DNA of 64,000 nucleotides, taken from the NCBI GenBank assembly GCA_008508345.1, contig QNGE01001273.1:63218-127217 (forward strand). The letters run 5' to 3'. The notes under the pieces were generated by a model that ran no database searches, was not told where the DNA came from, and saw nothing but the letters and a program-made list of their open reading frames with translations. This stretch comes from Paragonimus westermani. Taxonomy: Eukaryota; Platyhelminthes; Trematoda; Plagiorchiida; Troglotrematidae. Positions 36,401 through 48,400 of the stretch are shown piece after piece. The position numbers were made by a program, and so were the translations under genes. Each line of letters starts with the position of its first letter. Position 1 is the stretch's first letter.

Positions 36401-39400
36401 AAGGTGCTGTCCAGTTAGTTCAGCATTCAAGATAATTCACACTCCTTAATTTCATGCAAAATAATCAGACGAACAACTAAACGAAGTAGTAAATCGGTCT
36501 GTTGTCTAATTCGTAATGTGCCGCCTACTAAGATGCCAATAATCGTTGTAGCAATCAACTGTGAAAAGGCTGGAATTCGGCCAGATTCGAACCAACAACA
36601 GACATCGCATGTCAAAACAATGAGAGGTGATCATATAACCGTCTAATTGTCATGGCAGTAGTGAAGAATAATGCGCGGTGATGCATCACTCCATGGGCAC
36701 ACGGAGTACGCGATCACCAGTCATGGAACTGCGCACTTATCAAATAGGCACAGCAAGATTGTCACGATGATCATGTAATCAGCCCATTCAATGCAGGCTA
36801 GTCGGCGGTGACATTGGTAGTTAAGTGGTTGAATTCACGAGTATTTTCAAAAAAATGGGTCAGGTCTTGGACCAGCACAACAAGTGATTATCAGATGTCT
36901 TTTTAACGCCACAAGTAACTAAGATTGGCAAACGCATTGTGCCCTTTCGTTATCTTTACGAACACCTTGTCAATCACATTACATTACGAGATGATACTAG
37001 TCAAGTAGACGAGACACACAACCGTCTTCAAAAGATCGCCTGCAACAACCCAATCTTGTAACAACACTACACTTGGAAGGTTCAAAACGTACAAAATATA
37101 GACCAGCCACACCCCATAGAGAGTTTAGCACGGCCTACAAGTTCTCAGAGAAAGAACTAAGTAATGCCATGTTGTCAGCACGCTCTTGATGTTAACCACC
37201 TCACAAATTGGCTCAGAATAGGAGTGCCGACGTTCTACCGACTGTCACACAGGGAAGACATAGATCCAGGACCAGGCCAGAAACCTACCAGCTTCGCTCG
37301 TATTTGGCCCCCATTGTGATTCAGAAGTCACAGCAACATGACCCGTCAGCATCTCGAATGCGACGAAGACAGGCAAAATACACGTAGACTTCAAACAATA
37401 TTCTGACACGTTTAAAAAACAGGAATTATTGTTAGCAAGCTTGAATCACAAGGCACTTTTTCAGCACACCATATGAAGCGGTGGAGCGCGAACAGCTCAT
37501 ACAGCAATCTCCTTACCAACAGTGAAGAGTAGAGGAAAGTCTAGACTCACAGCTCTAATGCACTGCAATACGTTACGCTCCAAAGCCAATTCGGTTTCCG
37601 ACGGAGAGTCAACGGAAATATCACAACTAAATGCATTTCTATCGTCAATCGCTGGAAAAGCTGGCTCAGGCCAAGTGAATTATTCCTCAAAATGTTTAAC
37701 CCATCTGGCAAGTAGTGACGACAAACGGTAGTTTTGTGAGCAAACTGACTCATATGAAACCTTACTAACACCTTCCCGACAATCGATGCAGCCATTGACC
37801 GGAGTAACCTGTACGTGACTGTGTCTTGACAACAAGGTACTCTTCATCCTTTTAATTCATTTGGCCGTAGAAGCTTGCCGGTCTTCATACAGGCCCTTAG
37901 TTAGTTCATACCTTATTTCACGGCAGCATTTGGTCGTATTTTGAAGCTGGCAGATCAATCGGCGTCCGCTCGTAGGTCCTGTTGAATCGGGAATAGCGCG
38001 CACTTGCAGCAACTGTAATAAGTTTTCGAACAGACGTCTTCGCAACAGGTTTGCACAGTTGTTGAAATTTTTTCCCAGTATTCGTCCGGAGCGTCTCCTG
38101 AGCAGTTTCATCGCAGGTGCCGTCCGTCATTGACATGCAATTGCCAGTTAAGCACTATGATTGCGACAACACGATCTCTAACCGAATGTTTAAACAAACC
38201 TGACATAAATAACACTGCGCTCTGAACCAAGATAGCTGCTTCGAAATGAGCAACGTTCTTAAACGGAGTGACACCACCAGTAGCTCAAAACGACAGAATC
38301 AGGTTGCATCCACGGTTGGGCTGCACACGCTGAGATATCCATGCGATGCCGTCTTTTGTGCCGAAATGTGCAATCTGTTGTGTAGAGTTCGTGAGATGCA
38401 CACAAGTGCAACAACCGATCGCCATTATCAGTGCACTGCGCCCGGACGCCGAATACATCACCTAACTGCGCGGTCGAATCGTTAACAAGCACAACAATGT
38501 CCAGATTTTGGTCTATCTCAGAAGATCAAACAGGGCACTGCAAAAAGCCAATCACGAGAGATATATGCAAACATGACAAACCCACATCTTTGATCTGTGT
38601 AGCCTGGAGAACTAAATCTGACGACACAACAAACGAGTACCCACTGTGATCCATTCAAGAAAGCTTAGGACTGAATTATAGCTCACTGCGTCCCATATTC
38701 CAGCCTAACCGCGAGATCTGGTTTCATCATCATTGGAGATCCTGAAAAAGCACTGCTGATCCACTGCATTGGCCAAGGAAGAATTGTAGCGTTAGGATCG
38801 TGAATGTGTTGTGGAGGCACAGCACACTTCCAGTTCCGCATTTGAGACGGCGTCCGACAACGCAGTCTGCTTACCTATTTTTCCGAGAGTACGAACAGTA
38901 AAGACGTCAATATTCATGTCTTCTTGGTTTCAGAAAATAAAGGAAATTGGGAGTGAGCGATTTGATCTGTAATGGCGACAACAACTTCGGACAACGCACG
39001 ACCGTATACACTGCGAAAGGGGGCTAGTTTGGGAGATCTTACCAGGAACCTCTGCCTCAGCTCTTGGCCTCCCAAGCAACAGGATACAGAGTTTCCTCGA
39101 GGGACACTATTCGGAGTCAGCAATCCAGAAGTCCAATTCACTCGGTACTGATGAACTAGCCCCAGCATGAGAGCTAGTGAATAAGCCATTGGCGTTTGAT
39201 TCTGATCAGTGCTGCGTGCAACAGATGCATTTGAAGCTACAACAGGCTCCTGAGTAGTGTAGGTTTTTCGACCATACAGGATATATCAGAAGCCACGAAC
39301 AACCGTTGGACGACCTGAGTACACTTTGCTGGAAGGCACCCTTCTTAGCCGCTCATCCCATTCGGAAGATGTCAATGTTATGAAAATGAACCTGTTGTAT

Positions 39401-42400
39401 ACTCCTAGGATAGTGACTTCAAACGTAAGCATTCTTACGCAAATAACAATGTGACATGTCACCCAATGAACGTAACTACTTTTCATCGGCCTGCCCCCCT
39501 TTGATAGTCCGATATGGTTATATTCGAGAGGAGTGGGACGACAGTCAGCATAGCTCTCCGAATCAGAGCAGTACACAAGCATGAGGATCACAATAGGGCA
39601 CCAGGTCGTTAATTCGTCGACCGACAAGGTCTGCGGAGCTATCAGCAGAGTAGATTTCGTCCGAATGACAGATTTCACCTGGTCACTGTAGTGTTTGGTT
39701 TACGTCATCTCGTTGTGTAATGCGACTGCTAACGTATTAATGTACTTTTGTGTGGGGGTGTGCTGGAGAGGCGGAGACGGCGATAAACAAGGTCAGTGGG
39801 ATCCACTCACATCCCATTGAAAAAGTCAACCAACTTTAGTGGTTTTGATCGTGACCTACCTACTAGAAGTAAACACGACTATTTACCCATCACTCCATAT
39901 AAACCGTAAGTCATTCTTTGATTTTAACTGGGGCGAAACCCCAGGCAGTAAAGAAAATGCCAGCTGATGTAGATGAGTAAGGGTGTACGGAATTTAACAC
40001 CATTCACTGATTACCCTACGGTAGACAGATTAAAAAACGTACAAGGATATTGTCACCAACAGAAAATGTTTCATCCACACAGAACTATGTGAAAACGTGT
40101 ATTTATCAACACTTCAATAAGATTCGCTTCTTTGTTTCCAAAAAGTGAGACTCAGAAATCATTTTCCCAACACATGTATTGTTGACAAAAAGCCGATGAG
40201 GCTGTTGCGCAACGCGGTAATTATCGTAAGAGCCAGTCATACTCTTAGAGTACCAAAACTCGGTGCTGGAAACTGAAACCTCCACTTATGCGCAAAAGCG
40301 ATTAAGCGGCAATATAACGAACGACGATGTGTGTATTAGGCAAATAAGATTGGTACGATGGACGACGACTGAATCACGCTAACCATAGCTCCATGTACAA
40401 TTTATTATCGTTAGTCACCCTTGTTTGTCACTAAAGCCAGGAAATAAATTAATTTCTGTTGATTCGTCACTTTGTGCAATAAGCAAAATCATCAGTAACC
40501 CACGCAAACAATCAGGTGAAAGATGAATGAAACGTCACATTTCTCCTCCAACTAATCAAGTAGAAAGAATCGCAGTGACTGAATTTTCCAACACTTTTGT
40601 CAAATGAAATGCAGGTAGAGAAAAACGTTGAACTTCTGAAAATATTTTCTCAAAGTAGTGTATCTGCTACTTAGCTTCCACATACGCAGAACGCTACTTT
40701 CAAAAGAAATACATTTTGAAAACAGGAATAACAGAATAATCCAAAGATCAGTAGGAAAACATTAAACCAGCATAAACCAACGGTTAACAAGCTGGACCGC
40801 AGGTTAATCATCATCATCGTCATCAAAGAGAGTGATAAACTGATTCGCGCCGACGCTTATATGTTATACAACCACGAACAGAAAAGGCAAGTCAAGCCCA
40901 TAAAAAGAAAAGAAACGGAAGGGGAGCTAACAAACAAAACAACTGATCACAGTCAAACACTCAACACAGAAACGCTCATAACTCGCAAACAAAAAACCGA
41001 ATCTAGAAAGAACAACGAAACTTGTCGCAGTCTTCATCGAATGACACGAACAGAACCGTTACCAATATGCGGGTAACATGCAGCACGCACAGTCGCGAAC
41101 CCTTCCATTTGGCTACAAACAACTCGGGGCGGGTGAGAAACGGGGGACAAAACAACCTAATAAAGCCCGATTACAGACCACAGTCACAAGCAGGAGTGGG
41201 GTTGGGCGACAATAGCACTAGGGTAGTGCCATTTTAATCCGCCCAAAAGGCAAGTGGGGTTTCAAACGGAACAATGGGCAAGCAACAAGATGCCTTGTAT
41301 GTTTCAGCAGAAAGCGGAAATCATGCAGTCCACACAAGTTCGCGACCGATAATCGACGTAGTAAAAATGCACAATCTTCGCTGGTTGGGTCCAGCACTTC
41401 GTATGCCGACGGAGCGTCTGTCATACCGTGCACCACTCAGTGTGACTGATGGTCGGAGAAAACCGCGAGGTGGCCAGTCGATGAAGTAGCGACAGGCTAT
41501 AGAAGCTTTGGCCGCTCCGCTGAACAGAGTTGGTGGGCGCCGTCTGCCCGGTCGGGGAGTTTACCGCCGTACGTACCGCTGTCTAGGAACACGCTTTGAT
41601 ATAGCACTGTATTGAAGTCAGTGGCCAGCCTGTATCCGTGGTATTGATGAATTCTTTTTCATGAAACCTGGTTACTAATATTTTTTATCTTCCCTCTTTT
41701 CGTCATACATTCGTACCTATTCATTACACTTCGTGCACTCCTGTCAGGACCAAGGGTCGCTCGGGCCACTGTTCCCATGGGTACGGATCAAAGCTGAAAA
41801 CAGTTAATTGACTGATTGATTGATTGGTGAATTTTGTGGGTGATCGTACTGTTTTAATGCAATAAGGTGAGATCAAACGTTCGACTTATTCATTTCTTTC
41901 AAGAAAGATGTACGTTATTGTCGTATGATCCCAAAATTTGTGAAATAAGGGCAATTAACAATAAAATGATCATACTGACTGTTTCCTTCTCTCAAAATGA
42001 CACAACACTTCCCACGTAGCCGCGTAAGTCCCACATTTTAATGACTTTTCCTAACGGAATGAAGCAAACGCCACTTCGGAATTGGGTCGACATCGGTAAT
42101 TCCCTTTGCACGCTACAGTGCGCTTTGTTCAACACTATTTTCGTTCTGAGCGACTAGAAAGCTCGCAACGTTCTCAGTTCGGCATAGACGACTGACCGAA
42201 GTAATGGATGGTTGGAAAAAGAGAGCATGACTAGTCGTTGATAGTGGTATTCCTGAGCGGTATGCATTTGTCAAAGCAGGAAGTGACCAGACTAGACACA
42301 TAAATGGGTCACGTGATTCGATCTTCGGCGGCGAACAGACGAAGAAACAGGACAGGCAGTTGAGCCAAGTATCCTGGTGGACAAACCGTGGTTCAGCCTC

Positions 42401-45400
42401 TGTTAACCGCCTCTTCAGATCTAAGGGAAATAAGCCTAACAGATCTGCTGTGTATCAGATGTAGAAACGAAAGAAGCTAGTTCATTTCGACGCTGTGTCC
42501 GTGAACTCGAGGGACACCTACCGGAAAAAGCCGAGTTATGAGAGGAGCACTGGAACAATACAACAGTATGATCTAATGGCATTTGCCGGGAGCTCATCTG
42601 GTATCAAGGGGGTACCGACAAACAGGCATAAACTAGTGACTTTCTATCGCTGCACAGTAGAAGCCTCTGCGAACAACAGACCCATAAGAAGCCTAGAGTG
42701 GTTTTACTTTAAAGCAGAAACAAATATCGGGTTGATGATTTTGAAAACATGCTCAACATATAAAATGTATGGCATCTTTCCAATAAAATAGGTATTGGCG
42801 ATTTACAAAAAGTGAATGGGTTAGATGAACGCTCTGGGCACCGGGTTGACTAGGAGATAGATAATGAATATCGAAGCAACACAAAATTGACGTAGACTGA
42901 TACTTGAACTTCCAACAGAAAACAGCATTATATCAACAGACGTGTTAAACAAAAGGGAAAATGTTTCCAATAAGATGTCGTAGCGTGATCAGTGTGTTGT
43001 TAATACTCGTGCGAGAGAATACGCTGTGGACCCCATTGTTTACAGTCAGGCAAAATGACAGTGCAACGGAAACCTATTGTAAGTGTGAGCAGTTTACTGT
43101 AAACAAACCATAATCTGAATTGACGATCCAATACGACCTACCTGAACTGATGTAAAACTGACAGTCAACATTTAAAAATGGTTAAGACTGGACTCTCACC
43201 ATTATACACTGAGGAATTGCACATCATGGGGAATTCGGCCAACCAAGGTTGACAGCTTGAACGTGAAAATCGTAAACTTCAGTTCACTACAGATAATCAA
43301 CTTCAAGTCAGGTACATAGGACCTTCAATATCCGGCACTCCCCAATAATCCCAAAGTGGCCACGGATTTAGACATCGTCCCATCGCAGTTTACTCACAAA
43401 GAAGCACTAGCGGAACGGGTGTGCACAACATTAAGAGGAACTCAAATAGAGTGATTTACACGCATCAATTCACACTGTAACGCAGCCAGGGTAAGGTGGC
43501 TGTTTTACACTTGTCTGCACCGTCTATACCGTCGGAGCTATCGAAAAAATCCCCACATCTCGTCGTTCGCATCATTCTGCATCCTGGAGCTTGCCTCCTA
43601 CGCGCGGCAGATGGACTGAGAAGAGCATCTGATGGACACTTTTCTGATACATTTCCACTGTGTCTAACTAATCAAAGCGCAGTCAAAATGATCACCTGGT
43701 CAGTATGGAGAGTTGTGTTCTGACCACTCTGGCGTTGAAGCAGCGAAGCAATAGGCCTCAAAAGATGCATCGAATATGCCGTCTTATTCACTCTTCTAGC
43801 TTAGTAAAAATTGTATTAAAAGACAGAGACGATAGCATGCTCGATACAACACAGTATGAAAACCAAGAAAACTAAACGACAAGGAAACATCAAGCAAATA
43901 AGAGGACTGACGTCGAACGACAAGTAGGACGAATGATTCCTCGGAAAATGATGTACCTATCACCACTACTAACGCAGATCGCGTCAACGAAAAGCGAATG
44001 ATCACGTAACGATCGACCGCGCTCACGACAGTCAACGCATTATGCAGCTCTGCAAGACGGACTACTGAGTCTGCAATTACTAGTACCAACGTACCGAGCA
44101 CAGTCAACTACGTTACGTGACTTTCACAGTGCATATGTAACAATTGTGTGCAGCTCCAAACGTGATGTGCTGTACCATTAACCTTTTTTGCTCAATAGTT
44201 AGTCGACACGTTGCCACTGACCACTGCGCACACGTAGGATTCTCGTGAATTTACGGGAGATAAGTCGGGATCAAAGCAGCCGGGAAATGGACTAAGGTTT
44301 AAGAGGGAAGAGAATGGAAAGAGGGTCAGAAAGAGATACCGATCACGTGAATTGTTGGAAACACACTGAACAGCGTAGCAAACTCGGAAGCAGGAGCAGG
44401 ACGTCTTCCAATCTGGAATATTCCCAAAATAGCTGGGTAACCATCAACCATACGGAAAACGGCAGTGGCGTATAAGAATGAAAAGTACTCATCCGAACAA
44501 GCTCTGTTTCGGCTCGAAATTTTCCACAATCACTAATCAGTGACGGCTAACAGTCACCAAACTTCCAAAAAATAGAAATCAAAAAATAGAAATAGACTCA
44601 CAGAGAGTTCCTTAAAACTGAGTTGTTCGGAGTGTGGTTCTCCTTGTCACCAACAGATCCGATAAGCAACTTAGACCGCAGGATGTACTCGTATCGGAGC
44701 TGAACTTCGGATGAAGTCCGCTGGTGTCGTGCGCAAGTAACGGTGGACAGGCTCCGAGAAATCGCACTCCAATTGGATCCATGAAAATGATATAAATTAA
44801 GCAAGGCGGAATCTTCTTTATCCGTCCATCCCTGGTTGGATAGTCGATCTCCTGTAGTAACCAACTCAACGGTAGATGGTATCCCGGAAGGAACCACGCG
44901 AACAGGCATCTTGGGACGAAGGTGGCTGAAATAACTACCAAAGTAAGGAAACAGAACCTTCTCCGTTACATGTGAAATGACACAGACAGTAGCCCGGCTT
45001 CTACTTTTAAACAGAATGTATAGGAATTCGAGCAGTGGAATGATGACGCAATAACGCGCACAAATTCTAATCCCAAGGCCTGGCGTTGAACAGATCAGTG
45101 AAACTACTCGATGAAATTTAAAGCCAGTAATAGTAGTAATAATAATAATGTCGAATTAACTTCAGAACTATTCACACAGAATTCAAATAGTCGCACGTCA
45201 GGAGTAGGAAATCTCTGGCACTTATCTCGTAGGCAAATTATGAACCACTTAGGGTGGATTCACAAACGTCACTATGGCTTTCAAAAGCACTTTCAATTTT
45301 GAAGTGAGCGAATTAAGTTGTAATTCTCATGATCTATCTACCTCATTGTACAAACCATCCAACGGATGTTGTATTTTGACGTACTCATTTGAGAAACTAT

Positions 45401-48400
45401 AAATTTCCCACAGGACAAAGTGGGCAAAAACTGTTTCCACAATGCCAACGAGATGGAATAGTTCAGCCCTGTCGCCACGTTTCTTCCTTAAAATAACCCC
45501 ACACGTCTGGCAACAATCTGGATCCGGGTGGCATATATCAATCAGAGTATTTGCTACGCAATACACAAGTTTGCTTCACAATTATAAATAGCCAGATTTT
45601 GTTAAGATGAATAACTGTAAGTTTCTCCAGCAGGCCAAACTGCCCCCACGGTTGCCATCTGGAATGTTTTTCTCCCGCACCATATGATACACTGCAGACA
45701 GGAAAGTCTAAGAATGCCTGAGAGACGAGTAAACTGAATGGCTAGGCGTACATAAATAGATGGAAAACTTGTTCAATTTGTTCCTTCAACAGTACCCATG
45801 TACATCACTATAAACACCTCATTCGACCAAAAACTATTTATTTGATACATTCACTCATGTGTGTAGACAAATGCGACTTGTGTTTAGCTTCGTTATTTCC
45901 ATGAAATGAGATAAACGGTAATAAAAGTTACTAATTTTAAAAAGTGCAACTGTGAAATCACTCACGACATGATGGGGCAAACAATCCACAAAGTCAACGG
46001 ATCAACGTCTTGACTAGCTCTGTATACACTTCTGTGCGCACCGCTATTTCCAACTTAAACCCCTTTCAGTCTCAAGCAGCTAGGGAGGATCACAATACAA
46101 CCACCATAAAACTTGCAGGATCGACAGCATATACAATCACAACTGTCAAACAAACGGGCGAACACATTAGTCTGGAAGTAACCGATATCAGTTTAGTTAA
46201 AAACGCTCATACTGAAACAGTTAATCTTAAGATGTCGCACTCTGTAGGGAAACTAGAAAACAATTCACCGTCTCGTGTCATTCATCTCCATTGCTATGTC
46301 AAATTGGCAGAAAAAGATAAGAGACTATTTGTTACTGATTGAGATCAACGGCCATCTCTTTTCCATCAAAAGCTAGGGAGGTCATGAGAATACACGTACA
46401 TGGGGTGAACACGATCAGCAGTAATTAAATTACCAACAGTTGCTTCCATGAGTCACTGATTAACCTTATCGCATATTGTCAGTAAAGCGAGAGTATTCGT
46501 TAATCTGGGGCATCTCTGGCGACAGAGAGGTATTTCTCTGAGGCTTAAAGGTCGTGTGTATGAGACAACGGTGAGGGTCGTATTACCCTACGGCAACGAA
46601 ACCTGGCCACTCAGGGCAAAAGACGTGAACCGCCTTCAAGTAGTTGACCACCGATGTCTGCGTTCAATCGCTCATATCGGGTGGGAGCAGCGTGTAAGTA
46701 ACGAAGAGGTTAGGAAGCGGGTGTTTGGTGGTGATTGCCAAACGAGTTCTTTTGTCCAGTCTCTACGTTTTCACAAGCTTAGATGGTTAGGTCATGTATT
46801 AAAGATGCCAGCTAGTCGTCTTTCACACCGAGCACTGTTCGCCGACACTGCGACCGACTGGTGTAAGGTGTGAGGTGGACAGATAATGACCTAGCGTAGG
46901 GAAATGAAGTCGTTCACCAAGGAGGTGGCTACTGTGGGTCGTCTCCCGGGCTGGGGCCCTCGCGGCTCACAGAGTCGGTGGCTAGAGACTTTAGGTGAGA
47001 TGGCGGCTAATCGAGCTTAGTGGAGTGAATGTTGTCGTTGTTTGGCCGAGTTGTCAGTGAAGTGAGTACATTTAATGACGCGGGACAGCGAAAGCCGTAA
47101 GGAAGCTGTCTTGCTGATGACGCCTTACTCTCACTTGCAGTTCAGTTGTTTGTTTGCAAGGTGTAGGCACCTTGATGTTGAATGTTTGAATATAGACGTA
47201 GTTATTTTCAGTAGTTAGGTCCCTTCCCGCCCCCTTCTTTTCCTCTTCTCTTTTCCTATATAGGGTTTGCTTTTTGTTCATGGTTGTGTGGCAGTTAAGC
47301 ATTAGTGTAAACCACTGATGCATTGCTGTCTATGATGATGATGAGAGTCTTAGAAGAAAGTGATACGTAATGTGCTGACATTCTTAACGTATGATCTAAT
47401 CCTTTAAATGCACACATTCTCCAAATTTGTGTAAGTGAACCTGACAGGTCAGCACGACCAAAAACCCGCGTCTAGTCGCATCACCGCTTGATAATTTATG
47501 TCGAAGGCCAATACTGATCAACACACAATTCACTATCATTTTTGACACGCAAGATCTTCGACGGCTACTACCTTACACATGACAAACTTATGATGTCAGA
47601 AGTGTCCAAAGCTGGGGAAGAGGGGGCTATTTGAACACATTCCACCATCCCTGAAAAATATCATGTACCCGAAGATAATATAAACTCTCACTTAAACGAT
47701 GGCGTTTGCGCTCACGACTGCCTCTCACAGTGACGTAACTCTAGTTCACAGGTATACATCACCTTCCATTCGACTACGCTGAATCTCTCCTAGCAGATAA
47801 GTCATAAACGTAAACCCAACCCTGGCCAAGTTTTCCACCGGCTTACAGGTTTCCTCGCCACCCCTATGAGATTCATCATTACAAATAGCATGATTATTCA
47901 TGATAAAAGCGTCTGATCAATCCGGCTCTCGGTTATTCTTGACAATAGACAACTGCACAGTCACCACGCTGGGTGGTGTCATGGTTTGATGGACATTTCA
48001 AAAAGTGTTCATGTGCGCAGTGACCACGAAACTGATTTTGGCCAAAATTTCAGATGGTTTACTGACATGTAATGGGGTTTCGGGAATCCATCCGATCAAC
48101 AACAGCTCTGCAACATCCATTAGATTTGAAAGGAACAATCGAATCAGAGATGGAGCTAGATATAAGTGTAAGATACCTCAATCGCAAGGGGTCATTATTC
48201 GTTGCTTATAGACTTAGTCAGCCACGCAGTAGTACACTTTACTCTAAAATCAAAAGCGTTACACAAACTCGCTGGTATAAGTGCTCACATTTGTTAAAGG
48301 GTCCGCACAAGTCAGGCTACGTTGTATTCGTACTGTACATTAGATCATCGACATAATCAATGACAACACAGTAGCACTTGGTACCCGTGCTTTACCGTTA

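Noticed and set aside
36540..36620. tRNA-like B box (GGTTCGAATC) on the minus strand
   Set aside because: The T-arm can pair only with wobble pairs, and no acceptor stem, D-arm or A box at the right distance was found. It is neither a tRNA gene nor clearly a member of the SINE family.
38246..38492. Opposed plus and minus open frames
   Set aside because: Both about 78 codons, no motif, no strong splice sites. Not needed to explain the SNAPC4-like gene.
39286..39678. 130-codon minus-strand open frame
   Set aside because: Aligns with the 5' region of LINE copies A and B, which is not translated in this frame in those copies. It is part of LINE copy C, not a gene.
42113..42791. Possible further LINE C-terminal fragment (GHVIRS near 42,305) and adjacent frames
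   Set aside because: The GHV-R string and a PGGQ further on hint at a LINE, but the remaining landmarks are missing, so I did not call it.
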